A stretch of DNA of 64,000 nucleotides from Gammaproteobacteria bacterium (GTDB lineage: Bacteria > Pseudomonadota > Gammaproteobacteria > Arenicellales > JAJDZL01): NCBI GenBank assembly GCA_022823625.1, contig JAJEHQ010000006.1, positions 95,445 to 159,444 of the forward strand. The letters run 5' to 3'. The notes under the pieces were generated by a model that was given only the letters and a program-made list of their open reading frames with translations, searched no databases and was not told the origin of the DNA. How positions within the stretch are numbered: the first letter of the stretch is position 1; the number at the start of each line of letters is the position of its first letter. Both the position numbers and the translations under genes were made by a program. Below, one piece after another: positions 1-9,214 of the stretch.

Positions 1-164
1 GACCGAGGCTGATCAGCATTTGTATACGCAGACATCAAATCTGGATTCAATTGCCGTACTAGTGCATCGTTCCGAAATGAGTAGCGTCGAGACCGCCGAA
101 TAATCAACCAGCAGGAAAAAATCAGTACTATGAAAACAGCTGTAAAAATCAATATAAGTTCCAT
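1..164 (-). CDS. zipA: ZipA-like cell division protein, N-terminal fragment (cut by window edge)
   Basis: Partial gene running off the left edge; 54 codons are visible. The product begins MELILIFTAVFIVLIFSCW and then RRSRR, which is an N-terminal membrane anchor (residues 2-21) followed by a basic cytoplasmic stretch. That is the N-in/C-out opening expected of ZipA, which tethers FtsZ to the inner membrane. The ATG shares one base with the smc stop codon (TAATG), so the two genes are translationally coupled; smc-zipA is a standard gammaproteobacterial pair. The FtsZ-binding domain lies outside the window, so the identity rests on the anchor and the synteny only. Confidence 0.7.
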   Translation of the reverse strand, partial: MELILIFTAVFIVLIFSCWLIIRRSRRYSFRNDALVRQLNPDLMSAYTNADQPR

Positions 165-3100
165 TACGCTGCGAACTCCTGAGCTTCCAACAATTCAACG
201 GAAAGCACTCTTGAAACGTTAGGTTCTGGCATTGTTATGCCAATCAGTGAATCAACTGATTCCATCGTAATCTTGTTATGGGTAATAACAATCATTTGCG
301 TATTGTCTGACAGGGCATGCAGGCTGTAACACAATCGATGGACATTCTCATCATCAAGTGGTGCATCAATTTCGTCCAGCAGGCAAACCGGGGACGGATT
401 CAGTTGAAATAATGACAGGATAAGCGCTACTGCGGTTAACGCTTTCTCTCCTCCCGACAGTGCCTGGATGTTGTCTATGCGCTTGCCCTTCGGACGAGCA
501 TAAATTTTTAATCCGGCATTATTCGGATATTCGCCAATCAGTTCGAGGTGTCCACTACCACCACCAAATAGTGAGGGAAGCAGTCTTTGAAACTCAGAAT
601 TTACAAAACTAAAGGTTTCGTTAAACCTGTCTCGCGACTCTTTGTCAATTTTCCTGATCGTCTGCTGCAACGTTTCCATCGCACGCATCAGATCATTATA
701 TTGTTCGTCCATATAGGACTTACGTTCGATTTCCTGCTCATACTGTTCGACTGCAACCAGATTGACTGAGCCTATACTTTCGATACGCTTTTCAAGCCTT
801 TCATATTTTGCTGTTGCCTCTTCATTGTCGAAGCTATCATCCAAGCTCGCTGCAACTGTTTCAGCATCCGACTTTCGATCCGTAATTTTTTGTTTAAGTT
901 CTTCAGACTGCGCACTTAGTCTGCCAAGTTCAATGTTTTGCTGCTGTAAATTCTGGTTGATTTCTTCCACACCAAACTGATTCTGGACACGTGATTCGTC
1001 TAGTTTGCGGCGTCGAACTTCTGCTTCCTCAATCTGATTCCTCACTTGAGCTAATTTTGAATCGACAGTTTTTCTCTTGGAAACCAGCTCATCCAGACTC
1101 ACTTGCAGGGATTCGGTGGGATCACCTGTAGAGGCAAGTTTCACTTCAAGAGATTCCAATTCGGAACGCATTTCAGACACGCGTTGTTCAAGATCTGATA
1201 GCGAGGATTCAGCGAGATTTTGGTTGGCAATGAAGTTTTGTGCCTGAAGTTCCAGCTGATAGCACTTGTGAACAGTTTCACTGACAGAATCGTGCATCGC
1301 TTTCAAATTTTGTGAATATGCCTTCGACTGCATCAGCTGAGCTTCTCTTTGCTGCTCCGCAGTGGCAAGTGCTTCAGTTTCGGTCTGCAAATGACGCTGC
1401 AGTGCAGTCTGTTCAGTTTCCAGGCTCAGTCGAGCATCGCTTAGGAGCTGCTTTCGATCGTCCAAATCAGCGAGCTTTGTGACGGTCTGAAGGCGCTGAA
1501 CTTCAGACTCATTCAGTTTTGTACGAATTTTCTCAAGTTCATCAATTTTGGTTATTAGATAGCTGCGCTTTTGACCAAGCTTGAGTTCAAGATCTGAAAC
1601 CTGAATTCGCAATGTGTCGATCTGGTTTTTTTTCGCTTCCTCAATTGCATCGAATCCCACTACCTGCTCTCTCAAATCATGAATCAGGCTGGCGGTTTCG
1701 AGTCTTCCCGTTGACTGATCATCTTCAATTGCAGGTGCAAACCAGTTGATGCCTACCATCGAACCATCCGCAGTGACAACACATTCGTTGGTACTTAGCT
1801 GACCTTTCATCGACATGGCACTCGTCAAAGTGTCTGCTGTGTAGACACCTGCCAGCAATTTTTCTGCACGCTGATTCGGACTTTTAACATGCCGGGCGAG
1901 GCTATCGAACGGCAGTTCCAAATCCGAATCGACACCCCCATTAACAAAGTACTGTGGCGTTGAAAATTTCTGACTGTCTACAGCACTCATTACTACTGAA
2001 AGATCGTCAACACAAAATGCACCCAACTTTTCTCCAAGCACGCGATCGACGGCTCTTTCCCATCCATCTGATACAGTTACGGTTGTGTACAACTCCTTTG
2101 AATCGGCCAATTGATTGTCCTCAAGCCAATTCGAAAATTCTTCATCATCTTCAGTCGGGGTTGCACCGAGACTTCTTTCGAGAGCGGCTAGTTGAACCCG
2201 TGTATCCCGGGCACTTTCCCTTAAGCTCTCCAACTCAACGGCATATTGATCAATCTGTGTTCGTCGCTCGGACAGGTCAGATTCCATCTGTTGAATTTGC
2301 GCCTTCAACTTGTCGCATTCGACTACAACACCATCCATCTCCTGATGAGACGAATCCGCTACAAACTTAGAAGATACGTCCTCAAGCCGTGAGCTTTCTT
2401 CGGTTACTGATTCAAACGATTCGATAGTCGCAGTTAAATTATTTCGATTCTCTGTCAATGCTGAAAATGCCGATTCGCGTCGCCGTACCGCTTCGATGAC
2501 CTGCTGTTCCAGTTTCTCAGCCAAAACCTGATTCTCAGACTGCTGGCTTTCTTCCTGATTCAGTTTTGATTGTTCCGTTTGCAGGATTTCCCTGGCACTA
2601 CTCAATTGGGCCAGAACCCGCTCATGCTCCATGGCTGCAGACTTGGCCTTGTCTCGCTGGCTGACGATCGCTCGTTCGGTTTCTCCAATTTGAATTGATT
2701 TCGCACGAATTTCGTCCTTGGTGCGATCAATTTCTTCAGCGCATTCCTTAATACGTCGGTCGAAATCTGAAATATCTGCATTGATTCGGAACTGCTCCAT
2801 TTGAACATCAGTCAATGTTGACTCCAGACTAAGTCTGTGCTGACGTGCCTTTTCCAAATCCACCTCAACTGCCCGAACACCTGCAGTGCGCTTTTCGAGT
2901 TCCAGGACCAGCTTCGATTTGGAAGCATTCATTTCAGAAACCTGGTGGTTCATTTCCTGCCATGCATAGGCCAGTAACTGAATTTTGAGACTATCCAGCC
3001 GCTCCTTATTTGAGGTATACCTGCGTGCCTGATCAGCCTGGTATTTGAGTTGTCGAATGCGCTTTTCTATTTCGAGGCGCATGTCATTCAAGCGTTCGAG

Positions 3101-3670
3101 GTTGTCCTCAACTCGATTTAACTTCAAAAGCGTTTCGTGTCGTTTTTCTCGAAATTTTGACACACCGGAGGCTTCTTCAATAAACTCACTCAGGATTTCC
3201 GGCTTGCCTTCAACAATTCGGCTGATCATGCCCTGCTCAATAATGGAATAGGAGCGTGGTCCAAAGCCAGTTCCAAGAAACAGCTCTCTGACATCGCGGC
3301 GGCGCGCGCGGGTACCATTGATGAAATACTCAGATATGCCGTCTCGCGTGACCGATCGTCTGATCGAAATTTCAGCATATTTTTCCCACTGCCCGCTACA
3401 TTGACTGAGTGAATTGTCAAACAGCAACTCGACACTGGCCTGACCCGCCGGTTTACGCTGTGCAGACCCATTGAAGATGACGTCATCCAATGTTCCGCCG
3501 CGCAGGCTCTTGGCAGAAGACTCACCAATGACCCAGCGCATTGCATCAATGATGTTTGATTTACCCGATCCATTCGGGCCAACGATGCCGCTCAGAGACC
3601 TCGGTACGTGAATCGTAACCGGGTCAGCAAATGACTTAAATCCCGCAATCTTGATGCTTATGAGGTGCAA
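164..3670 (-). CDS. smc: Chromosome segregation ATPase SMC
   Basis: 1168 aa, the usual length of bacterial SMC. The order is: N-terminal ATPase half with Walker A GPNGSGKSN at residues 31-39; a coiled coil (about 170-500); a globular hinge (about 510-680); a returning coiled coil; then the C-terminal ATPase half with signature LSGGE at 1071-1075 and Walker B ending in D1099-E1100. It acts with ScpAB as the condensin that compacts and segregates the chromosome. The start is TTG at 3670: it aligns with the family start (M-x-L-x-SIK-x-AGFKSF) and has a GGGG Shine-Dalgarno about nine bases upstream. Having SMC rather than MukB suits a Pseudomonas/Xanthomonas-like rather than an enteric lineage. 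Confidence 0.97.
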   Translation of the reverse strand: MHLISIKIAGFKSFADPVTIHVPRSLSGIVGPNGSGKSNIIDAMRWVIGESSAKSLRGGTLDDVIFNGSAQRKPAGQASVELLFDNSLSQCSGQWEKYAEISIRRSVTRDGISEYFINGTRARRRDVRELFLGTGFGPRSYSIIEQGMISRIVEGKPEILSEFIEEASGVSKFREKRHETLLKLNRVEDNLERLNDMRLEIEKRIRQLKYQADQARRYTSNKERLDSLKIQLLAYAWQEMNHQVSEMNASKSKLVLELEKRTAGVRAVEVDLEKARQHRLSLESTLTDVQMEQFRINADISDFDRRIKECAEEIDRTKDEIRAKSIQIGETERAIVSQRDKAKSAAMEHERVLAQLSSAREILQTEQSKLNQEESQQSENQVLAEKLEQQVIEAVRRRESAFSALTENRNNLTATIESFESVTEESSRLEDVSSKFVADSSHQEMDGVVVECDKLKAQIQQMESDLSERRTQIDQYAVELESLRESARDTRVQLAALERSLGATPTEDDEEFSNWLEDNQLADSKELYTTVTVSDGWERAVDRVLGEKLGAFCVDDLSVVMSAVDSQKFSTPQYFVNGGVDSDLELPFDSLARHVKSPNQRAEKLLAGVYTADTLTSAMSMKGQLSTNECVVTADGSMVGINWFAPAIEDDQSTGRLETASLIHDLREQVVGFDAIEEAKKNQIDTLRIQVSDLELKLGQKRSYLITKIDELEKIRTKLNESEVQRLQTVTKLADLDDRKQLLSDARLSLETEQTALQRHLQTETEALATAEQQREAQLMQSKAYSQNLKAMHDSVSETVHKCYQLELQAQNFIANQNLAESSLSDLEQRVSEMRSELESLEVKLASTGDPTESLQVSLDELVSKRKTVDSKLAQVRNQIEEAEVRRRKLDESRVQNQFGVEEINQNLQQQNIELGRLSAQSEELKQKITDRKSDAETVAASLDDSFDNEEATAKYERLEKRIESIGSVNLVAVEQYEQEIERKSYMDEQYNDLMRAMETLQQTIRKIDKESRDRFNETFSFVNSEFQRLLPSLFGGGSGHLELIGEYPNNAGLKIYARPKGKRIDNIQALSGGEKALTAVALILSLFQLNPSPVCLLDEIDAPLDDENVHRLCYSLHALSDNTQMIVITHNKITMESVDSLIGITMPEPNVSRVLSVELLEAQEFAA

Positions 3671-3736
3671 GTACTACGTCCCCTATTTTACGGTTCGTTG
3701 AAACTCAAATTCACACCAGTACGAAGGAGCAAATTC

Positions 3737-3766
3737 AAAAATTTGCGTTCACGACGCAAAATTTTT
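3737..3766 (-). terminator. Rho-independent terminator after the GST gene
   Basis: Near-perfect hairpin: arm 3737-3748 and arm 3754-3766 pair over about 12 bases with one bulged base, around a five-base loop. Both arms end in runs of A or T, so on the minus strand the stem is followed by a T tract. It sits 10 bases beyond the stop codon of the GST gene on that strand and may work in both directions. Confidence 0.6.
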
Positions 3767-3776
3767 CCTCTTCCTA

Positions 3777-4382
3777 TCAGTCATGTGGAATGGTATTTTT
3801 CAACGAAGGTCGTTCGCAGACAGACTGGTGCCAAGCTTCTAAATTCGAGCGACCTTCCCGCCAATTCTCCATGCTAAATCGGAAATCGAGATAGTCTAGT
3901 GCGCAGGCGATTGTCAACTGACCGATCTGAAATCCGCCTGATAGTTGATCTGAATTTCTTTCAAGAACATCGAGTGTCCGTTCGGTCGCAGCCTTACACC
4001 GATCCTTGAATACTGGAGATTGCTGCTCCTCGGGACGCCGGCTTTCCATAACCCGGCCCACAGACGCATCCAGAATTCCGTCTCCAACTGCCTGAAGTCG
4101 CAAAGCAGTCCAACGGGACACGCCACTTGGCGGAAATAGTCTTGGTGTCGTCCCCAGACTATCAAGATATTCACAGATCACAGGCGAATCAAATAACACC
4201 TCACCATTTTCAAGTACCAAGGCAGGTACCTTGCCAAGTGGATTTTCCTGACTCAAATCAGTATCTGGCGCAAATGGATTAGTCATCACGTTCTCAACGT
4301 GGTTTTCCAAGCCACACTCGATAATCGTTGCAGAGACTTTACGAACAAATGGAGATGTCGTTGAATAACGCAATTTCAGCAT
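3777..4382 (-). CDS. Glutathione S-transferase family protein, YibF-like
   Basis: 201 aa. The N-terminal thioredoxin-like GST domain has the SPFVRK segment (residues 10-15) at the glutathione site, a cis-proline in GKVPAL (P53) and the acidic-serine pair D65-S66 in FDSPVICEYL. The rest is the all-helical GST C-domain. Length, the SPFVRK start and the C-terminal pattern resemble E. coli YibF, for which no physiological substrate is settled. It is monocistronic, lies between smc and dksA, and is followed by its own terminator. The family call is safe; the substrate is unknown. Confidence 0.88.
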   Translation of the reverse strand: MLKLRYSTTSPFVRKVSATIIECGLENHVENVMTNPFAPDTDLSQENPLGKVPALVLENGEVLFDSPVICEYLDSLGTTPRLFPPSGVSRWTALRLQAVGDGILDASVGRVMESRRPEEQQSPVFKDRCKAATERTLDVLERNSDQLSGGFQIGQLTIACALDYLDFRFSMENWREGRSNLEAWHQSVCERPSLKNTIPHD

Positions 4383-4553
4383 GGGAAGTTACTCTTGAAA
4401 TGAAGTGAGGTGTAGCCCTTGATTGACGAATGCCAATCTATATCTTGCAAAAATTGGGCAAATGTGGTACAAAAGCCGTTTTCCAAACTCGGAATAAAAA
4501 TTAACGACACGACTTTTTTTCGGTCACTATATTTTACAAAGCAACACACCAAA

Positions 4554-4997
4554 ATGGTTGAAAATTTATTTAATTCTGATTCTGATACAGACGCATTGAG
4601 CTTTGTACCATATTCTCCTGGAAAGAATGAGAAGTACATGAGCAAGAAGCAACGAGAACACTTCATGCGCATTCTTACGGATTGGCGCCAGAGTTTACTA
4701 GACGAGTCCACTCGTACAGTGACAACATTACAGGATGAAACAATCAACCATCCAGACCCAACTGATCGGGCGAGTCAAGAAGCCGATATGTCTATAGAGT
4801 TGCGTAATCGAGACCGGGAACGGCGTCTGATTCGAAAGATAGAAGAATCAATTGCACGGCTTGAAGCCCACAATTACGGATTCTGTGAAAGTTGTGGCGT
4901 GGAAATTGGACTCGGGAGGCTGGAAGCACGGCCAACCGCGACTCTGTGCCTGGACTGTAAAACGCTAGATGAAATGAAAGAGCGTCGAATGTACTAG
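4554..4997 (+). CDS. dksA: RNA polymerase-binding transcription factor DksA
   Basis: 147 aa. DksA inserts a coiled coil into the RNA polymerase secondary channel and, with ppGpp, tunes rRNA and amino-acid promoters. The coiled-coil tip keeps the two essential aspartates and the alanine (D68, D71, A73 in PDPTDRAS), and the four-cysteine zinc finger is intact (C111, C114, C132, C135). The reading frame stays open upstream to 4419, but the ATG at 4554 gives the length and N-terminus expected of the family (E. coli 151 aa), so it was chosen. It stands alone, with its stop about 60 bases from the convergent truA. Confidence 0.95.
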   Translation: MVENLFNSDSDTDALSFVPYSPGKNEKYMSKKQREHFMRILTDWRQSLLDESTRTVTTLQDETINHPDPTDRASQEADMSIELRNRDRERRLIRKIEESIARLEAHNYGFCESCGVEIGLGRLEARPTATLCLDCKTLDEMKERRMY

Positions 4998-5057
4998 TGT
5001 GCCATTCGCTCTGTGGCAACCAACAATCCCGCATCTAAACACCACGTCATAGGACAA

Positions 5058-5837
5058 TTACCAATACCTGCACGGGGGTGGAATCGCCGGCAGCGGGTAT
5101 TCTTCGGAATACGATGCCGAAACAAAGTAAAGTCCATCGGCCGGTGCGGTAATACCTGCGAGAGTTCGATCTTTCTGCTCAAGCACCTGTCGAGCCCAGT
5201 CTGTGTCCTGATCGCCACATCCTATCGACAACAGGACTCCAACGAAATTTCTGACCATATGGTGCAAAAATCCACTGGCCTCGACATCGAACCAGAACCA
5301 ATTGTCTGCCTGTCCAACATCTAACGTTGTCACTGTTTTAACTGGCACTTTGTTCCGGCAGCGCGATGAACGAAACGCACTGAAGTCGTGTGTGCCAATC
5401 AATGATGAGGCAGCTTTCCTCATGCGTTCTAGGTCTAAAGAGCGCGGAAACCAGCTGATGCGCTTCGCCAGATAGCTGGGACGAACCCGACGATTTAGCA
5501 GCACATAACGATACCTGCGACTCACAGCGCTGAAACGCGCATGAAAATTTTGGTCCACCTCTTTGGTCCAGAGCAGGCTTGAACCAACTGGAAGTTTGGT
5601 ATTAACACCCATGACCCAATTGAACTCCCTTCGCTGGCTGTCAGTTTCAAAGTGAAAGATTTGTCCACAGGCATGTACCCCAGTATCAGTACGCCCGGCA
5701 CAATGTACTCGGACCGGATGATCCGCAATATCTGTCAGCGCACTTTCGATGGCTGCCTGGACTGTTGGCTGACCGTGCTGAATTTGCCAGCCGCAAAATC
5801 GGGAACCGTCATATTCGATACAGCCAGCAATTTTCAT
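5058..5837 (-). CDS. truA: tRNA pseudouridine(38-40) synthase TruA
   Basis: 259 aa. It converts U38-U40 in the anticodon arm of many tRNAs to pseudouridine. The catalytic aspartate is D51 in AGRTDTGVHA, and the N-terminal YDGSRFCGWQ motif is typical of the family. In many gammaproteobacteria truA follows fimV and precedes trpF. Here it is separated from the FimV-like gene by an oppositely oriented trpBA pair, and no trpF is found next to it, so the region has been rearranged. The start is ATG at 5837. Confidence 0.96.
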   Translation of the reverse strand: MKIAGCIEYDGSRFCGWQIQHGQPTVQAAIESALTDIADHPVRVHCAGRTDTGVHACGQIFHFETDSQRREFNWVMGVNTKLPVGSSLLWTKEVDQNFHARFSAVSRRYRYVLLNRRVRPSYLAKRISWFPRSLDLERMRKAASSLIGTHDFSAFRSSRCRNKVPVKTVTTLDVGQADNWFWFDVEASGFLHHMVRNFVGVLLSIGCGDQDTDWARQVLEQKDRTLAGITAPADGLYFVSASYSEEYPLPAIPPPCRYW

Positions 5838-6106
5838 TTGTTTTGAGGTACTTTCGAGCAGGTTAATTTTGGCTTTGAGTTGGCTGAGTGTTTACACTCA
5901 CTCTCAGTTTCGAAATCCGAATTCTTTGGTTCCTTTAATCCCAATTGCGTAAACATTTTGGCAACACTTCACTGAAGCCATCAGTTCAACCGCTGGATGT
6001 CGATTAATTTGAACAGATCAGACTGAACATAATTTTTCGCAACTTCTACTGAATTTCAGCAAACTATGGATTAAGTATAATCACTGCCACTTTTCATGTA
6101 GTCGCG
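5838..6106. other. Divergent truA/trpB intergenic region
   Basis: No gene seen. It must carry the promoters for truA (minus) and trpBA (plus). A perfect 6-base-arm hairpin (TGAGTG-TTTA-CACTCA, 5885-5900) lies on the truA side. It has no T tract, so it is not a terminator; it could be part of a leader or an operator. No TrpR-like or TrpI-like operator was recognised. Confidence 0.4.
6076..6081 (+). promoter_or_regulatory. Candidate -10 element for trpBA
   Basis: A perfect TATAAT begins 31 bases upstream of the trpB GTG. The -35 region is poor: TTTCAG at 6054-6059 with a 16-base spacer is the best I see. This suggests a weak or activator-dependent promoter. Confidence 0.35.
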
Positions 6107-7342
6107 GTGGTACCTTTGAATTCAAACATTAATTCAGAAACTGACTCATTTCGGTCAGGTCCCGACGAAACCGGTCATTTCGGCATTTATGGTGGCCGAT
6201 TTGTCGCAGAAACACTGATGCCGCTGATACTGAACGTTGAAAAAGCCTACCGTGCGGCAAGCAATGACCCCGAATTCCAAAGTGAGTTTGATTACTACGC
6301 CGAACACTACATCGGTCGACCTAGTCCACTCTACCATGCCGCTCGACTGAGCGAGCATCTTGGCGGCCCCAAAATCTACTTCAAACGAGATGAACTGAAT
6401 CATACCGGCGCGCACAAAATCAACAACACGCTTGGGCAAATCTTGCTCGCGCGGCGGATGAAAAAAACTCGCATCATTGCTGAAACTGGTGCCGGGCAAC
6501 ACGGTGTTGCAACAGCAACAGTGTGTGCGCTGTTCGATCTTCCTTGTGTGGTTTACATGGGTGAAACCGATATTGAACGTCAAGCTCCTAATGTGTTCCG
6601 AATGAAATTGCTGGGTGCCGAAGTGATACCCGTAACCTCAGGAACCGGCACACTCAAAGATGCCATGAACGAAGCGCTACGCGACTGGGTGGCAAATGTT
6701 GACACCACTTTTTACATTATCGGGACTGTCGCCGGGCCCCACCCCTATCCGGAAATGGTGCGAAACTTTCAAAGTGTGATTGGAAACGAAACTCGTGAGC
6801 AGATTCTGGAAGCCGAAAACCGGTTACCGGACTGTTTAGTGGCCTGTATTGGCGGCGGTTCAAACGCCATGGGGCTTTTCCATCCATTTCTTGATCATCC
6901 AGATATCCAAATTATTGGCGTGGAAGCAGCTGGCCTAGGTATTGAAACGGGTAAACACGCTGCCTCGATTACAGGTGGACAACCGGGCGTGTTACACGGC
7001 AATCGAACTTATTTGCTACAAACGGACGACGGTCAAATAATTGATGCCCATTCAATCTCAGCAGGGCTTGACTATCCGGGCATTGGACCAGAGCACTCCT
7101 GGTTACATGAATCTGGCCGGGTTTCTTACGTTTCCGTCACCGATCAGGAAGCACTGGAAGCATTTCAGCTGTGCTGTCAGACTGAAGGAATCATTCCGGC
7201 ATTGGAACCCGCTCACGCACTGGCACATGTCATGAAAATCTCAAAACAGTTCGATCCCAGTCAGATCCTGGTAATGAACATGTGTGGTCGCGGAGACAAA
7301 GACGTATTTTCGGTGGCTGAAGCTTTGGGGACAAAGCTGTGA
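6107..7342 (+). CDS. trpB: Tryptophan synthase beta chain
   Basis: 411 aa. PLP enzyme that condenses indole with serine to give tryptophan, as part of the alpha2-beta2 complex. The Schiff-base lysine is K104 in HTGAHKINN; the phosphate-binding GGGSNAMG and the C-terminal CGRGDKD motif are present. The start is GTG at 6107 with no clear ribosome site; an alternative TTG at 6116 would be three residues shorter. The protein has a roughly 20-residue N-terminal extension before the conserved FGIYGGRFV. trpA follows with a four-base overlap. The rest of the trp pathway is not in this window. Confidence 0.96.
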   Translation: MVPLNSNINSETDSFRSGPDETGHFGIYGGRFVAETLMPLILNVEKAYRAASNDPEFQSEFDYYAEHYIGRPSPLYHAARLSEHLGGPKIYFKRDELNHTGAHKINNTLGQILLARRMKKTRIIAETGAGQHGVATATVCALFDLPCVVYMGETDIERQAPNVFRMKLLGAEVIPVTSGTGTLKDAMNEALRDWVANVDTTFYIIGTVAGPHPYPEMVRNFQSVIGNETREQILEAENRLPDCLVACIGGGSNAMGLFHPFLDHPDIQIIGVEAAGLGIETGKHAASITGGQPGVLHGNRTYLLQTDDGQIIDAHSISAGLDYPGIGPEHSWLHESGRVSYVSVTDQEALEAFQLCCQTEGIIPALEPAHALAHVMKISKQFDPSQILVMNMCGRGDKDVFSVAEALGTKL

Positions 7343-8178
7343 ACGATAGTAATCTGTCTGACACCAGGATAACGCGCTGTTTTGCCAATCTCGCGAAACA
7401 GAATCGTAAGGCTTTTGTTGCCTTTCTTACCGGCGGTGATCCGGATTACCAGACTAGCAAACAACTGGTATCAGGGCTGCCAGCAGCCGGTGTGGATCTA
7501 ATTGAAATTGGCATGCCATTTTCTGACCCGATGGCCGATGGCCCGTCCATTCAGGTTTCTAGTCAGAGAGCTCTCAGAAACGGAATGACTCTGGTAAAGA
7601 CTCTTGATTTGGTGAGGGAGTTTAGAAAGACTGATGATGCAACCCCAATCGTTCTGATGGGCTATTACAACCCCATCTACCGATATGGCGCACATCATTT
7701 TGTACAAGAGTGCGCCGAAATTGGCGTCGACGGTTTGATTATTGTTGATTTACCGCCCGAAGAGGATAAGGAACTTTGCGAGCCAGCTCTGACCGCAGGC
7801 CTGCACTGGGTCCGATTGGTCACCCCTTCCACTGATGATGACCGAATTGATGCAGTGCTTCACAACGTCAGCGGGTTTGTGTACTACATTTCAGTATTGG
7901 GTGTAACGGGCACTCGAAGGGCCATGGCAGACCATATTGAGGTGGCTGTCTCGCGTCTTCGAAAATATACCAGTCTACCAATCGCGGTAGGTTTTGGGAT
8001 AAAGACTCCAGAGCATGCAAAAGCCGTTGCAGAACATGCCGATGGAATTGTGGTTGGTTCTGCCATTGTTGACATGGTCAAAGCCAATCTCGACGAAAGT
8101 GGCAAACCCAATGCAGAGCTTGTCGATCGCGTTCATGATTTTGTGCGCGATATAGCCAAAGGTGTTGAAAACGCCTAA
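7339..8178 (+). CDS. trpA: Tryptophan synthase alpha chain
   Basis: 279 aa TIM barrel that cleaves indole-3-glycerol phosphate to indole, which tunnels to TrpB. The catalytic pair is E56 and D67 ([14 protein letters not shown]), with the same 11-residue spacing as E49/D60 of the E. coli enzyme. The GTG start overlaps the trpB stop (GTGA), so translation is coupled. The gene ends 15 bases from the convergent FimV-like gene. Confidence 0.96.
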   Translation: MNDSNLSDTRITRCFANLAKQNRKAFVAFLTGGDPDYQTSKQLVSGLPAAGVDLIEIGMPFSDPMADGPSIQVSSQRALRNGMTLVKTLDLVREFRKTDDATPIVLMGYYNPIYRYGAHHFVQECAEIGVDGLIIVDLPPEEDKELCEPALTAGLHWVRLVTPSTDDDRIDAVLHNVSGFVYYISVLGVTGTRRAMADHIEVAVSRLRKYTSLPIAVGFGIKTPEHAKAVAEHADGIVVGSAIVDMVKANLDESGKPNAELVDRVHDFVRDIAKGVENA

Positions 8179-8193
8179 AACAACGACTGCTAG

Positions 8194-9054
8194 TCAGGCT
8201 TCCGACGATTTGTCTAGCCGTTTGAGGTAATTGAGCGCCATCTTTCTTTCGCTGACGTTTCCGCATACCAAGATTTCGACAGCCAATGATTTCACCTGAT
8301 CGATTTCACCCATTTCAAACGCAATGCGAACCAGGTCTAGCAATGTTTTCACATTTCCAAATTCAGTCATTGGTCCTAGCAGCTCTTGGAGTGAATCAGC
8401 ATCAATCTCAAACACGTTTGATGGTTGAGGCACAACCTCTTCCGGATATCTGTCAGGAGAAATCAGGCGTCCTAATTCCGCAGCGTGACGACAGATTTCT
8501 TTGTCAGCATTAAGGCCATCGGGAAAAATTTCTTCCACCAGCGATTCATAGGCCGCGGCATCATTGCGAGTGGCACGGCAGGCTAACGAATAAATTATTG
8601 CTCCGATATCGTTTGGCTGTTTACTGCGCTTACCCAGCAAGACCTTTTCCGCACCGGGAATGTCTCCATCACGCAAATGCTGTATGACACTGACGGGTGC
8701 TACTTTATCAGCCCAGGCGATTGTTTCAGCTAGTTTTTGCTGCTGTTCTTGCGCATTTTTTGCATCTTGATGCACGGCTTTGGGAGGGCTTGGCTTTGGT
8801 TCTGACTTCTTCGGAGAGACGAGTGTCAATTCAAACAAAGCCAACCCTGAAGTGAGCACAAATAGCGCTCCGAAAAAAACCAAAGCAACAATCAGTAACC
8901 AAACGACACGCGCTGATGGGTCCTGTTCACTGCGCTGGACAACCCATTCCCAAAAGTCCTTGAGGTGCTCACCCTCTATTTGGGTGGCTTCCAGCAGCAG
9001 GTAAGAGAATGTCTGCTGTAAAGCCGAGACTAATGAGGTCAGTTCGAATTCCAA
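8194..9054 (-). CDS. FimV C-terminal-domain-like membrane protein (reduced FimV)
   Basis: 286 aa. There is one strong transmembrane helix at about residues 50-77, then a Pro/Lys/Gln-rich linker, helical repeats, and a C-terminal segment (about 238-281, LLDLVRIAFEMGEIDQVKSL and on) that matches the FimV C-terminal TPR-like domain. FimV is a polar peptidoglycan-binding hub for type IV pili and twitching. Full-length FimV is usually 600-1000 aa with an N-terminal LysM domain; neither the LysM nor the long acidic region is present. Position next to asd and leuB supports orthology. The only start is TTG at 9054, three codons after an in-frame stop, with a weak ribosome site. It may be a minimal FimV or an eroded one. 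Confidence 0.65.
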   Translation of the reverse strand: MEFELTSLVSALQQTFSYLLLEATQIEGEHLKDFWEWVVQRSEQDPSARVVWLLIVALVFFGALFVLTSGLALFELTLVSPKKSEPKPSPPKAVHQDAKNAQEQQQKLAETIAWADKVAPVSVIQHLRDGDIPGAEKVLLGKRSKQPNDIGAIIYSLACRATRNDAAAYESLVEEIFPDGLNADKEICRHAAELGRLISPDRYPEEVVPQPSNVFEIDADSLQELLGPMTEFGNVKTLLDLVRIAFEMGEIDQVKSLAVEILVCGNVSERKMALNYLKRLDKSSEA

Positions 9055-9184
9055 TTGTTCTTACGATACTGAGAATCAAATCTTTGTTGATTCAACCGAA
9101 TTGCTTTCCAAATAGGTATTTTAGATTCTGACCTCATTCAACCAAAATTTGTTGATCGTTCCTGTTTGGAACATCCGTACCTGG

Positions 9185-9199
9185 TGCAGCAACGCTGCA
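9185..9199. repeat. Short inverted repeat downstream of asd
   Basis: TGCAGC-AAC-GCTGCA, a perfect six-base-arm hairpin 16 bases beyond the asd stop. No T tract follows on either strand, so it is at most an mRNA-stabilising stem or attenuator-like structure. Confidence 0.35.
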
Positions 9200-9214
9200 A
9201 ATTAATAGGCAGAG

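Noticed and set aside
1954..2370. 138-residue plus-strand frame inside smc
   Set aside because: Antisense shadow of the SMC hinge and coiled-coil coding sequence; His/Pro/Gln/Leu-rich composition is typical of such shadows.
3665..3877. Plus-strand frame between smc and the GST gene
   Set aside because: It overlaps the terminator hairpin and the GST coding region and has no ribosome site or recognisable product.
4423..4444. TTGACG and TATATC as the dksA promoter
   Set aside because: The two elements are only 10 bases apart, too close for a sigma-70 promoter.
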